This document shows, piece after piece, positions 25,370 to 34,134 of a stretch of 64,000 nt of DNA; positions within the stretch are counted from its first letter, which is position 1, and each line of letters opens with the position of its first letter. Source of the stretch: Streptomyces sp. man185. Lineage in GTDB: Bacteria > Actinomycetota > Actinomycetes > Streptomycetales > Streptomycetaceae. Below the pieces are notes generated by a model that saw only the letters and a program-made list of their open reading frames with translations, was not told where the DNA came from and did no database searches. The DNA lies in assembly GCA_002551355.1 (NCBI GenBank), contig NTHE01000035.1:19889-83888 (forward strand), in the 5' to 3' direction. The position numbers and the translations under genes were made by a program.

Positions 25370-25617
25370 ATCGATCCGTCCCCTCGCGCGATCACTGTCG
25401 TAACGTGCGCGAAATCTAAGTGGTGCGACCGCTCGTAGGAACCCCTGTCCGCATACCGGTCGCGCATCGCCGATGTCTCCACCGAAGTTCCGCAGTTACG
25501 ACACGGACGGGAGGGTGTGTCGGTTCACGCGATCCGGCCCCGCCCGGGATGACCGAAAACGGGCGGTGGCCCGGGGAGGGGTCCCCGGGCCACCGCCCGC
25601 TCCTCGTCCGCCGCCCC
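25370..25617. other. Intergenic region between cstA and dasR
   Basis: This 248-bp stretch carries the cstA promoter side (AT-richer, about 25385-25500) and the dasR terminator at 25561-25598. No gene is seen. Confidence 0.6.
25561..25598 (-). terminator. Terminator of dasR
   Basis: A 17-bp perfect GC-rich stem (25561-25577 with 25582-25598) lies 20 bases beyond the dasR stop. Confidence 0.8.
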
Positions 25618-26382
25618 TCAGTCCGCAGGCCGCTTCAGGCGCGCCACGAACTTGTAGCGGTCGCCCCGGTACACCGAGCGCACCCACTCCACCGGTTCGC
25701 CCTGGCCGTCCACGGAGTGGCGGGACAGCATCAGCATCGGCAGTCCCACGTCGGTGCCCAGAAGTCCCGCCTCGCGCGGGGTGGCGAGCGAGGTCTCGAT
25801 GGTCTCCTCCGCCTCGGCGAGGCGGACGTCGTAGACCTCGGCGAGCGCGGTGTAGAGCGAGGTGTACTTCACCAGCGAACGGCGCAGCGCCGGGAAGCGT
25901 TTGGCCGAAAGATGCGTGGTCTCGATCGCCATCGGCTCCCCGCTGGCGAGCCGCAGCCGCTCGATGCGCAGCACCCGGCCGCCCGTCGAGATGTCCAGCA
26001 GACCGGCCAGCGTGTCGTCCGCCGTGACATAGCCGATGTCGAGCAGTTGGGACGTCGGCTCCAGCCCCTGGGCGCGCATGTCCTCGGTGTACGAGGTGAG
26101 CTGGAGGGCCTGGGAGACCTTCGGCTTGGCGACGAACGTGCCCTTGCCCTGGATGCGTTCGAGACGGCCCTCGACGACCAGCTCCTGGAGCGCCTGGCGC
26201 ACGGTGGTGCGCGAGGTGTCGAACTCGGCGGCCAGGGTGCGTTCGGGCGGCACCGGGGTGCCGGGCGGCAGGGTGTCCGTCATGTCGAGGAGATGCCGCT
26301 TGAGCCGGTAGTACTTCGGTACGCGCGCCGTACGCGTACCGGCACCGGTCTCGCTCCCCGTACTGCCCCCGTCGGCACTCAT
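25618..26382 (-). CDS. dasR: GntR/HutC-family global regulator DasR
   Basis: At 254 residues it equals the known DasR length. The N-terminal winged helix (KYYRLKRHLLDM, LAAEFDTSRTTVRQALQEL, RIQGKGTFVAKPK) is followed by a UTRA/chorismate-lyase-like effector domain (about 90-250). DasR represses chitin and GlcNAc uptake genes and antibiotic pathways and is released by glucosamine-6-phosphate. The ATG at 26382 gives the canonical MSADGGSTG start. It is divergent from dasA, with candidate operators between. Confidence 0.96.
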   Translation of the reverse strand: MSADGGSTGSETGAGTRTARVPKYYRLKRHLLDMTDTLPPGTPVPPERTLAAEFDTSRTTVRQALQELVVEGRLERIQGKGTFVAKPKVSQALQLTSYTEDMRAQGLEPTSQLLDIGYVTADDTLAGLLDISTGGRVLRIERLRLASGEPMAIETTHLSAKRFPALRRSLVKYTSLYTALAEVYDVRLAEAEETIETSLATPREAGLLGTDVGLPMLMLSRHSVDGQGEPVEWVRSVYRGDRYKFVARLKRPAD

Positions 26383-26539
26383 GTCCCGCCTTCCCGACGC
26401 TTGCGTTGCTGCCGTCACCGGCTCCTCCGTCTGTCGCGGCTCACATGGTGGCACGGTCCGGTCACGGGTCGTCGCCCTCCCTTAGGTGTCGGTCCTATAA
26501 CGGACGCGAGTGCACTTCTTATACACCCTTGACACCCCT

Positions 26540-26555
26540 AAAGGTCTAGGCCAAG
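26540..26555. promoter_or_regulatory. Candidate DasR site (weak)
   Basis: AAAGGTCTAGGCCAAG resembles the dre consensus ACTGGTCTAGACCAGT in its GGTCTAG core. A -35-like TTGACA lies at 26529-26534. Confidence 0.5.
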
Positions 26556-26563
26556 CTCCCGGT

Positions 26564-26579
26564 ACTGGTCTAAACCATT
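26564..26579. promoter_or_regulatory. DasR-responsive element (dre) of dasA
   Basis: ACTGGTCTAAACCATT matches the 16-bp dre consensus at 14 positions. It is about 83 bp upstream of dasA, in the divergent dasR-dasA region. Confidence 0.88.
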
Positions 26580-26661
26580 AAAGACCAGGTCCAGCCCCAG
26601 CAGAACTCGTCGAATGTCTTCGCGGTGGGTGGGGTTGCAGCATCCCTGAGGAGGGTTTGAC

Positions 26662-27960
26662 GTGAAGCGCAAGCTCATCGCGGCTATCGGTGTCGCGGGC
26701 ATGTTGGTTTCGGTCGCGGCGTGTGGTTCGGACGACAAGAATTCGTCCGCCGACCCCAAGGACCGCAAGGAAACCCTGACCGTCTGGCTCATGGGCGAGG
26801 CCCAGTCCACCTGGCCGGAGCTGGTCAAGGACGTCAACGCCGAGTTCAACAAGAAGTACCCGGGCGTCACCGTCAAGGTTCAGTACCAGCAGTGGGCCGA
26901 TAAGGTCAAGAAGCTGGACACCTCCCTCGGCGGCGACAAATTCCCGGACGTCGTGGAACTCGGCAATACCGAGACCATGCAGTACATCCTCAATGGTGCG
27001 CTCGGAGAAATCGACCCCAAGAAGTACGAGAACTCGGACACCTGGATCAAGGGTCTGAAGGACACGTGCTCCTTCGAGGGCAAGACCTACTGCGTTCCCT
27101 ACTACGCCAGCGCCCGCCTGGCCGTGTACAACAAGGACATGCTGAAGGCCGGCACCGGCAGCGACGCCCTCCCGCAGACCGAGGACGAGTTCCTCGCAGC
27201 GATGGACAAGGTCGACGCCGAGCTGGGCAAGAAGGACAAGCGCGCCTCCTCCCTCTACTTCCCGGGCCGTTACTGGTACGCCGCGATGTCCTACGTCGCC
27301 GCCTTCGGTGGCCAGATAGCCACGTACGACGAGGGCAGCAAGGAGTGGAAGGCCGCGCTCTCCACCCCCGAGGCGCAGAAGGGCCTCCAGCACTTCGTCG
27401 ACCTGGTCAAGAAGTACAACAAGGCCGACGTGACGAAGGACGAGCAGGACCACGCCAACGTCATGGCCAACGAGAAGGCCGCGGTCATCTACGGCCAGGC
27501 GTGGGAGGCCGGCAGCGTCACCACCGGCGAGAACGGCAACCCGAAGCTCGAGGGCAAGATCGCCACGGCCGGTATGCCCGGCCCCGAGGGCAAGGCCCTC
27601 CCGTCCTTCATCGGCGGCTCGGACCTCGCGACCATCTCCAAGTCCAAGGTCCAGGACCTCGGCGAGGAGTGGATCTCCCTCTTCACCAACGCGAAGTCCA
27701 TGGAGGTCCTCGCGTCGAAGAACATCCTCCCCAACAACGAGAAGCAGCTCGAGCCGCTGAAGCAGAAGCCGGAGACCGCCGCCATCGCCAACGCGGTGCC
27801 GGACGCCTGGTTCACGCCGATCGCGCCGGGCTGGGCCTCCGTTGAGAAGGAGGAGATCCTCCAGAACATGCTCCTGGAGATCGTCAAGGGCGCCTCCGTC
27901 GCCGACGCCAGCAAGAAGGCCGACGAGAAGATCAACGAGCTGATCAACAAGGAATCCTGA
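26662..27960 (+). CDS. dasA: Chitobiose-binding lipoprotein of the Das ABC transporter
   Basis: This 432-residue protein is a type I solute-binding protein. The signal peptide ends in the lipobox SVAAC (Cys21), followed by GSDDKNSS and the sugar-binding fold (TLTVWLMGEAQSTWPELV, then FGGQIATYDEG). GTG start with GAGGAGGG upstream. DasA captures N,N'-diacetylchitobiose outside the membrane for DasBC. dasB follows after a strong hairpin. DasR control is expected from the upstream dre. Confidence 0.95.
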   Translation: MKRKLIAAIGVAGMLVSVAACGSDDKNSSADPKDRKETLTVWLMGEAQSTWPELVKDVNAEFNKKYPGVTVKVQYQQWADKVKKLDTSLGGDKFPDVVELGNTETMQYILNGALGEIDPKKYENSDTWIKGLKDTCSFEGKTYCVPYYASARLAVYNKDMLKAGTGSDALPQTEDEFLAAMDKVDAELGKKDKRASSLYFPGRYWYAAMSYVAAFGGQIATYDEGSKEWKAALSTPEAQKGLQHFVDLVKKYNKADVTKDEQDHANVMANEKAAVIYGQAWEAGSVTTGENGNPKLEGKIATAGMPGPEGKALPSFIGGSDLATISKSKVQDLGEEWISLFTNAKSMEVLASKNILPNNEKQLEPLKQKPETAAIANAVPDAWFTPIAPGWASVEKEEILQNMLLEIVKGASVADASKKADEKINELINKES

Positions 27961-27975
27961 CCTTCCGATCGCCAG

Positions 27976-28007
27976 GCGGGGGCCCGGCACCAGTGCCGGG
28001 CCCCCGC
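27976..28007 (+). terminator. Attenuating hairpin between dasA and dasB
   Basis: A 15-bp perfect GC-rich stem (27976-27990 with 27993-28007) follows dasA. In binding-protein operons such hairpins stabilise or terminate the first message, so the lipoprotein is made in excess over the permeases. Confidence 0.75.
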
Positions 28008-28075
28008 GCCTTTCCCGCAAGAGAACGCCGTGAATTCCGGGGCCCGCCCCGGACCCGCGATGGAAGGTCAGCCAC

Positions 28076-29083
28076 GTGTCTGCCGCTGATACCAAGGCCG
28101 TCGGGCCGCCGGTCCCCGTACCACCCGACCCGCAGGCGATCGGGAAGTCGTCCCACGACGACGACGCGCCCCGGGTACAGAAGAGGAAGCGGAAGAAGGG
28201 TGAACTCCTCCCCTACTTCCTGATCCTCCCGGCGATCGTGGCGATCGCCGCCGTCTACCTCTACCCCCTCGGCAAGACGGTCATCATGTCCTTCCAGGAC
28301 ATGGGCCGCCGCGAGCTCTGGACCGGCGACCCCGCACCCTGGGTCGGCTTCGAGCAGTTCACCAACATCCTCGGCGATTCCGAGTTCTGGTGGGTGACCT
28401 TCCGCACGATCGTCTTCATGGCCATCTGCGTGACGCTGACCATGGGCATCGGGCTGCTGGTCGCCCTGCTCATGCGCAAGCTCTCCACCTGGGTCCGGCT
28501 CGTGCTCACCGCCTGCCTCATCGCGGCCTGGTCGATGCCGCTGATGGTGGCCGCCTCGATCTTCCGGTTCATGGCCGACTCCGACTACGGCCTGATCAAC
28601 ACGCTGATCGCCAAGGTCGTCGGCGAGGACTGGCTCGGACACAACTGGTACCTCAACCCCGTGCAGGGCTTCGGCATCATCACGTTGCTGGTGGTCTGGG
28701 GCGCGATCCCGTTCGTCGTCGTCACCCTGTACGCCGCCCTCACCCAGGTCCCCCAGGAACTGGAGGAGGCCGCCGCCCTCGACGGCGCCAGCGCCTACGG
28801 CGTCTACAAGTTCGTCACCTGGCCGGTCATCAAGCCGGTCTTCACCATGGTCGCCACCCTCTCGGTGATCTGGGACTTCAACGTCTTCGGCCAGATCTGG
28901 CTGCTGCGCGGCAACAAGCCCGAGCCGGAGTACGAGACCCTCGGCCTCTACTCCTACTCCAAGGCGTTCGAGTCCACCTCCTTCAGCCAGGGCACCGCCA
29001 TCGCTCTGATCACGGTGCTGCTGCTGTCCGGCGTGGCCGTGTACTACCTGCGCCAGCTCATGAAGACGGGAGAGGTCGAATGA
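28076..29083 (+). CDS. dasB: Chitobiose ABC permease DasB
   Basis: The 335-residue permease has a Lys/Arg-rich N-terminal cytoplasmic segment, then six transmembrane helices. The EAA loop EEAAALDGASAYGVYKFV (about residue 230) contacts an ATPase; none is encoded here, and Das-type transporters use the shared MsiK. GTG start. It overlaps dasC by 4 bp. Confidence 0.94.
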   Translation: MSAADTKAVGPPVPVPPDPQAIGKSSHDDDAPRVQKRKRKKGELLPYFLILPAIVAIAAVYLYPLGKTVIMSFQDMGRRELWTGDPAPWVGFEQFTNILGDSEFWWVTFRTIVFMAICVTLTMGIGLLVALLMRKLSTWVRLVLTACLIAAWSMPLMVAASIFRFMADSDYGLINTLIAKVVGEDWLGHNWYLNPVQGFGIITLLVVWGAIPFVVVTLYAALTQVPQELEEAAALDGASAYGVYKFVTWPVIKPVFTMVATLSVIWDFNVFGQIWLLRGNKPEPEYETLGLYSYSKAFESTSFSQGTAIALITVLLLSGVAVYYLRQLMKTGEVE

Positions 29084-29943
29084 GCAGCACGACCCAGACG
29101 ACACAGGCGCTGCGGCCCGACCGCAAGAAGAGCCGGCTCCACTTCGACCTGCTCGGCCTCGGCATCGCCCTGGTCATGGTCTTCCCGGTCTACTGGCTGG
29201 TCATCAGCGCCCTGCGGCCCAACCGGGAGATCCGCAGCTACGACCAGACGCTCTGGCCCACATCGATCACCTTCGACAACTTCGTCCGGGCCACCGAGCA
29301 GCCCAACTTCGGCACCGCCATCCAGTCCAGCCTGATCGTCGCCGTCACCGCGGTGGTCGGCGGCATGATCATCGCGACCCTGGCGGCCCTGGCGATCGGC
29401 CGCTTCCGGTTCTTCGGCCGCAAGGCCCTGGTCCTGATCATGATCCTGGTCCAGATGCTGCCGCCGACGGCGATGCTCATCCCGATCTACGCCCAGCTCA
29501 ACGCGATGGGCGGGATCGACGAGTACTGGGGCCTGATCGTCGTCTACCTGGTCTCCACGCTGCCCTTCGCCACCATCATGATCCGCGGCTTCGTCGTGAA
29601 CATCCCGGTGGAGCTGGAGGAGTCCGCGATGGTGGACGGCTGCACCCGCTTCCAGGCCTTCCGCCGGGTGATCTTCCCGCTGCTCGCCCCCGGGCTCGCC
29701 GCCGCGTCGATCTTCGCCCTGGTGAACGCGTGGAACGAGTACCTCTTCGCCTACATCCTGATCAACGACAACTCCAAGTACACGCTGAACGTCTGGCTGA
29801 TGACGTTCACGACCGAGCGCGGAACGGACTACGGCGCCCTCATGGCGGCTTCGACCATGATCGCCCTCCCCGTCGTCGTGTTCTTCATGATCATCCAGAA
29901 GAAGATGGCCACAGGCCTCACTTCCGGCGCCGTGAAGGGATAG
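29080..29943 (+). CDS. dasC: Chitobiose ABC permease DasC
   Basis: The 287-residue permease has six transmembrane helices and the EAA loop ELEESAMVDGCTRFQAF. It pairs with DasB. ATG overlaps the dasB stop (ATGA). dasD starts 9 bp after its stop, so it belongs to the same operon. Confidence 0.94.
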   Translation: MSSTTQTTQALRPDRKKSRLHFDLLGLGIALVMVFPVYWLVISALRPNREIRSYDQTLWPTSITFDNFVRATEQPNFGTAIQSSLIVAVTAVVGGMIIATLAALAIGRFRFFGRKALVLIMILVQMLPPTAMLIPIYAQLNAMGGIDEYWGLIVVYLVSTLPFATIMIRGFVVNIPVELEESAMVDGCTRFQAFRRVIFPLLAPGLAAASIFALVNAWNEYLFAYILINDNSKYTLNVWLMTFTTERGTDYGALMAASTMIALPVVVFFMIIQKKMATGLTSGAVKG

Positions 29944-29952
29944 TGCGGGCCC

Positions 29953-31482
29953 ATGACCACCCTCGTTTCCACCACGGACACCGTGACGCGCGACGCGCTC
30001 GCCGTGCTCCAGCCCGGGTTCACCGGCACCACCGCACCGGACTGGCTGCTGCGCCGCGTCGGTGAGGGCCTCGCCTCCGTAGGCCTGTTCGGCCGCAACA
30101 TCACCTCGCCCGAACAGCTCACCGCCCTCACCGAGCGGCTGCGCTCCGAGCGGGACGACGTCCTCGTCGCCATCGACGAGGAGGGCGGCGACGTGACCCG
30201 ACTGGAGGTCACGCACGGCTCGTCCTTCCCCGGCAACTTCGCCCTCGGCTCGGTGGACGACGTCCACCTCACCCGGGCCGTCGCCCAGGAGCTCGGCCGC
30301 CGGCTCGCCGAGTGCGGCGTCAACCTCAACTGGGCGCCGTCCGCCGACGTCAACTCCAACCCGGGCAACCCGGTCATCGGCGTGCGCTCCTTCGGCGCCG
30401 ACACCCGCCTGGCCGCCCGGCACACCGCCGCGTACATCGAGGGGCTCCAGGCCGCCGGCGTCGCCGCCTGCACCAAGCACTTCCCCGGGCACGGCGACAC
30501 CGCGGTCGACTCGCACCTGGCGATGCCCCGCATCGATGTGGACCTCGACACCCTGCACGCCCGTGAGCTGGTGCCCTTCCGGGCTGCCATCGCAGCGGGT
30601 TCCAAATCGGTGATGAGCGCGCATATCCTGCTTCCCGCACTCGACCCGGACCGCCCGGCGACCCTGAGTCCGCAGATCCTCACCGGTCTCTTGCGTCAGG
30701 AGCTTGGCTACGACGGCCTGATCGTCACCGACGCCGTGGAGATGGACGCCATCGCCGGTACGTACGGCATCGAGCGCGGGTCCGTCCTCGCCCTCGCGGC
30801 AGGCGCCGACGCCATCTGTGTGGGCGGCGGCCTGGCCGACGAGGAGACGGTGCTGCGGCTGCGCGACGCCCTCGTCGCGGCCGTGCGCAGCGGGGAACTG
30901 ACCGAGGAGCGGCTCGCCGACGCGGCCGCCCGCGTACGAGCCCTGGCGTCCTGGACGCAGAGGGTTCGGGGGGACGCCCGGGAGTCGGGCGCGGCAGTGC
31001 AGGAGGGGACCGCGCCCGGCACCGGAGTCAGCCCCGACATCGGCCTGATCGCCGCCCGCCGCGCGGTCCGGGTGACCGGCTCCGGCGACCGGCTGGCCGA
31101 GGCGGCGTACGTCGCCTCGTTCAGCGCGGAGGCGAACATCGCGGTCGGCGACGAGACCCCGTGGGGCATCGCCGCCGAGCTGGACAGGATCCTGCCCGGC
31201 ACCGGCACGGACACCTACACCGACGGGACCACCGCCCCGGCGGACGCGATCCTGGCGGCCGCGGGGGAGCGGCGCATCGTCGCCGTGGTCCGCGACGAGC
31301 ACCGGCACGCGTGGATGGGCGAAGCGCTCGGCGTACTGCTGGCGGCCCGCCCGGACACGATCGTGGTCGAGATGGGCCTGCCCCAGTCGGACCCCCGGGG
31401 TGCGCTGTACATAGCCACCCACGGCGCGGCCCGGGTCTGCGGCCTGGCAGCGGCGGAAGCGATAACAGGCACAAAGACCTGA
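29953..31482 (+). CDS. dasD: GH3-family beta-N-acetylglucosaminidase DasD
   Basis: This 509-residue protein has the GH3 NagZ-like barrel. It carries the family motif KHFPGHGDTAVDSHL (general acid/base dyad of the His-Asp type), the nucleophile Asp in DGLIVTDAVEMDAI, and VAIDEEGGDVTRL near the start. A C-terminal alpha/beta domain (about 360-505) follows. It has no signal peptide, so it acts in the cytoplasm, hydrolysing imported chitobiose to GlcNAc. It ends the das operon. Confidence 0.93.
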   Translation: MTTLVSTTDTVTRDALAVLQPGFTGTTAPDWLLRRVGEGLASVGLFGRNITSPEQLTALTERLRSERDDVLVAIDEEGGDVTRLEVTHGSSFPGNFALGSVDDVHLTRAVAQELGRRLAECGVNLNWAPSADVNSNPGNPVIGVRSFGADTRLAARHTAAYIEGLQAAGVAACTKHFPGHGDTAVDSHLAMPRIDVDLDTLHARELVPFRAAIAAGSKSVMSAHILLPALDPDRPATLSPQILTGLLRQELGYDGLIVTDAVEMDAIAGTYGIERGSVLALAAGADAICVGGGLADEETVLRLRDALVAAVRSGELTEERLADAAARVRALASWTQRVRGDARESGAAVQEGTAPGTGVSPDIGLIAARRAVRVTGSGDRLAEAAYVASFSAEANIAVGDETPWGIAAELDRILPGTGTDTYTDGTTAPADAILAAAGERRIVAVVRDEHRHAWMGEALGVLLAARPDTIVVEMGLPQSDPRGALYIATHGAARVCGLAAAEAITGTKT

Positions 31483-31491
31483 CGCGACCGA

Positions 31492-31526
31492 CCGGTCCGG
31501 GCCTTGCAGCTCAAGGCCCGGACCGG
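31492..31526 (+). terminator. Terminator of the das operon
   Basis: A 14-bp perfect stem (31492-31505 with 31513-31526) lies 10 bases after dasD. Confidence 0.8.
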
Positions 31527-31535
31527 CCGATTCAA

Positions 31536-31576
31536 GCCCGTCCGGCGATTGAGGACAAGCCTCTCGCCGGACGGGC
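31536..31576. repeat. Hairpin repeat of a type common in Streptomyces intergenic DNA
   Basis: A 13-bp perfect inverted repeat (31536-31548 with 31564-31576) carries the GCCCGTCCGGCGATTGAGGA core. From memory this core recurs between convergent Streptomyces genes. It may act as a further terminator. Confidence 0.55.
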
Positions 31577-31590
31577 GGAAGCACACCGCA

Positions 31591-31635
31591 CGGCAAAGGG
31601 CCGGGACACCGTAAAGGCGTCCCGGCCCTTTGCCG
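31591..31635 (-). terminator. Terminator of nagB
   Basis: A 17-bp perfect stem (31591-31607 with 31619-31635) lies 22 bases beyond the nagB stop. It is the third hairpin in this 175-bp convergent gap. Confidence 0.8.
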
Positions 31636-31656
31636 TCACGGGGCGAGGCCCGCGGC

Positions 31657-32442
31657 CTACAGCCCCTGCCACCCAGGCTTCGCCGCATACGTGGCGCGGA
31701 AGTAGTCCGCCAGCTTCAGCTTCGACGCCGCCGCCTCGTCCACCACCACCGTCGCGTGCGGATGCAGCTGGAGCGCCGAGGCCGGCACGATCGAGGCGAC
31801 CGGCCCCTCCACGGTCTGGGCCACGGCCTCCGCCTTGCCCTCGCCGGTGGCCAGCAGGATCGGGTGACGGGCGTCCAGGATCGTCCCGATGCCCTGCGTG
31901 ATCACGTGGTGCGGCACCTGCTCGATGTCGTCGTCGAAGAAGCGCGCGTTGTCGACCCGGGTCTGCTCGGTCAGCGTCTTGATCCGGGTACGGGAGGCGA
32001 GCGAGGAGCACGGCTCGTTGAAGCCGATGTGCCCGTCCGTGCCGATGCCCAGGAGCTGGAGGTCGACGCCGCCCGCCTCGGCCAGCGCCCGGTCGTACTC
32101 CTCGCAGGCCGCCTGGACGTCCTCGGCCGAGCCGTCGGGGCCCATGAAGGAGGCCTCGGAGAGCCCGAGCGGCTCGATGACCTCGCGCAGCACCACGGAG
32201 CGGTACGACTCCGGGTGGCCCGCGGGCAGCCCGACGTACTCGTCGAGCTGGCAGACCCGGGCGCGCGAGGCGTCGACCGCACCGGCGGCGACCTTCGCCG
32301 CCAGCGCGCGGTAGATGGGCAGCGGGGTCGAGCCGGTGGCCACGCCGAGCAGGGCGTCGGGCTTGCGGCTGAGCAGGGCGGCGATGGCCTCCGCGATCAG
32401 TTCGCCGCCTGCCGTGGCGTCCGGGACGATGACAACTTCCAC
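31657..32442 (-). CDS. nagB: Glucosamine-6-phosphate deaminase
   Basis: The 261-residue length and motifs are canonical: GVATGSTPLPIYRAL (phosphate loop), CQLDEYVGLPAGHPESYR (catalytic Asp), LLGIGTDGHIGFNEP (catalytic His). It converts GlcN-6-P to fructose-6-P and ammonia, feeding aminosugars into glycolysis and removing the DasR effector. GTG start at 32442. A candidate dre lies 31 bp upstream. It converges on the das operon and is divergent from the SIS gene. Confidence 0.94.
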   Translation of the reverse strand: MEVVIVPDATAGGELIAEAIAALLSRKPDALLGVATGSTPLPIYRALAAKVAAGAVDASRARVCQLDEYVGLPAGHPESYRSVVLREVIEPLGLSEASFMGPDGSAEDVQAACEEYDRALAEAGGVDLQLLGIGTDGHIGFNEPCSSLASRTRIKTLTEQTRVDNARFFDDDIEQVPHHVITQGIGTILDARHPILLATGEGKAEAVAQTVEGPVASIVPASALQLHPHATVVVDEAAASKLKLADYFRATYAAKPGWQGL

Positions 32443-32472
32443 GCTGTGCCTGCCGATCTGACTAGGGGAGGA

Positions 32473-32488
32473 GGTGGTATAGACCAAT
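32473..32488. promoter_or_regulatory. Candidate DasR site between nagB and the SIS gene
   Basis: GGTGGTATAGACCAAT matches the dre consensus at 12 of 16 positions, including the TAGACCA half. It sits in the 237-bp divergent region and could serve both genes. Confidence 0.75.
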
Positions 32489-32679
32489 CAAACTCCAATT
32501 TAGCAGAATCGGGCACCCGTACGGCGAACAGTCCGCACATCGGCGGCCCGTCCTTCCCGCCCGCTGGCGGCCCATGGCATTGCCTGGTCGACTTGTCCGG
32601 TACGGCACGGCTCACGCGGACGTGGACGCGCCGCCCGTACGCCGACACCGCAGCCCGACAGCGCAGGGAGGCCCCCCAC

Positions 32680-33762
32680 ATGTCCGCCACCCCTCCGGCC
32701 GGCCGGAGCGGCCAGGGCGACGAGCCCGGCCGCATCATGTCCGGCGAGATGGCCGAGCAGCCCGCGATGCTGCGCCGGATCCTCGAACAGGGCGCACCCC
32801 GCATCCACGAGGTCGCCGCCGAGATCGCCGCCCGGAGGCCCCGGTTCGTGCTGCTCACCGCCCGCGGCACGTCGGACAACGCGGCGCTGTACGCGAAGTA
32901 CCTGCTGGAGATCCGCCTCGGACTGCCCTGCGGCCTGGCTTCGATGTCCACCACGACGGCCTACGGCGCCCGGCCGGACCTGCGGGACGTCCTGGTGGTC
33001 ACCGTCAGCCAGTCGGGCGGCTCGCCGGACCTGGTGGCCTCGACGCGGGCCGCCCGGGAGGCAGGGGCCGTCACCCTCGCCGTCACCAACAACCCGGACT
33101 CCGCGCTCGCGGCCGTGTCCGAGTACCACATCGACATCCTGGCGGGCCCGGAGAAGGCGCTCCCGGCCACCAAGACGTATACCGCCTCCCTGCTCTCCCT
33201 GTACCTCTTCGTGGAGGGCCTGGGCGGCAACGACGGCACGACGGCCGCCGCGAGCCTGCCCGACCTGGCGGGCGCGGTCCTGGGCCGCCGGGCCGAGGTC
33301 AAGGCGCTGGCCTCCCGCTACCGCTTCGCCGAACGCATGGTGATCACCTCGCGCGGCTACGGCTATCCGACGGCCAAGGAAGCGGCCCTGAAGCTCATGG
33401 AGACCAGCTACATCCCCGCCCTCTCGTACTCCGGCGCGGACCTGCTCCACGGCCCGCTGGCGATGGTCGACAACATCTCCCCGGTGATCGCCGTGGTCAC
33501 CGACGGCCGGGGCGGCGAGGCCCTCCAGCCGGTGCTGGACCGGCTGCGCGGCCGCGGCGCGGATCTCTTCGTGGTCGGCCCCAAGGCCCAGGTGGAGGCG
33601 GCGTCGGCGGGCTTCTCGCTGCCCACGGCGGGCGTCCCGGAGGAGTTGCAGCCGATCCTGGAGATCCTGCCGCTGCAGATGCTGGCGTACGAGGTGACGA
33701 TCGCCCGGGGCCAGGACCCCGACGCGCCCCGCGCCCTGGCCAAGGTCACCGAGACCCGCTGA
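32680..33762 (+). CDS. SIS-domain aminosugar isomerase/deaminase-like protein
   Basis: The 360 residues contain two sugar-isomerase (SIS) domains as in the C-terminal half of GlmS: the first with LLTARGTSDNAALYAKYL and VVTVSQSGGSPDLVAS (about 55-115), the second with VITSRGYGYPTAKEAALKLMET (about 220-250). The N-terminal glutaminase domain of GlmS is absent. The protein therefore fits the AgaS/NagB-II-like group that handles aminosugar phosphates. GGGAG precedes the ATG. Its pairing with nagB over a shared dre suggests GlcNAc catabolism. The exact reaction is unproven. Confidence 0.85.
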   Translation: MSATPPAGRSGQGDEPGRIMSGEMAEQPAMLRRILEQGAPRIHEVAAEIAARRPRFVLLTARGTSDNAALYAKYLLEIRLGLPCGLASMSTTTAYGARPDLRDVLVVTVSQSGGSPDLVASTRAAREAGAVTLAVTNNPDSALAAVSEYHIDILAGPEKALPATKTYTASLLSLYLFVEGLGGNDGTTAAASLPDLAGAVLGRRAEVKALASRYRFAERMVITSRGYGYPTAKEAALKLMETSYIPALSYSGADLLHGPLAMVDNISPVIAVVTDGRGGEALQPVLDRLRGRGADLFVVGPKAQVEAASAGFSLPTAGVPEELQPILEILPLQMLAYEVTIARGQDPDAPRALAKVTETR

Positions 33763-34134
33763 ACGCGGCCTGTCCGGTCCTGATCGAGCGCCCCGACAAA
33801 ACCCGCGGGCCACGGCGCCGGGACGGGACCCTCAGCCCGCCCGGCACCGCAGCCCGGAGATACCCGGCCGGCGGTGTGCGGTGCCCCCGGCCACTGGAGG
33901 CACCGGCGCAGTCAGGGCAGAGAGCGCCGGGTGCCTCGGTCCACTCTCCTGTGCGGGGAGAGCGGAGGTCTTGATGAACATTGTGGACTAGACCAATTGC
34001 CCGTGTCCATCCGTGTGCACGACATTCTCCGGTGGGGCGCCGCGCCTGTCCATCGTTGTACCGCTGCACGGCTCGTCGGGCCGCGTGGTTCGAACGGCCC
34101 CGGTATCCACAGGTACGCTCCACACGTGCCCTCC
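33763..34134. other. 372-bp non-coding region upstream of the PdtaS-like kinase
   Basis: There is no credible gene. It contains the 3' end context of the SIS gene, repetitive GCACCGG-type inverted segments near 33880-33940, and a dre-like palindrome at 33982-33997. Bases 33970-34030 are AT-richer and are the likely promoter area for the kinase. Confidence 0.55.
33982..33997. promoter_or_regulatory. Candidate DasR site upstream of the PdtaS-like kinase
   Basis: TGTGGACTAGACCAAT matches the dre consensus at 12 of 16 positions, with an intact CTAGACCA half. It lies 137 bp upstream of the kinase start. Whether DasR binds here is inference. Confidence 0.55.
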
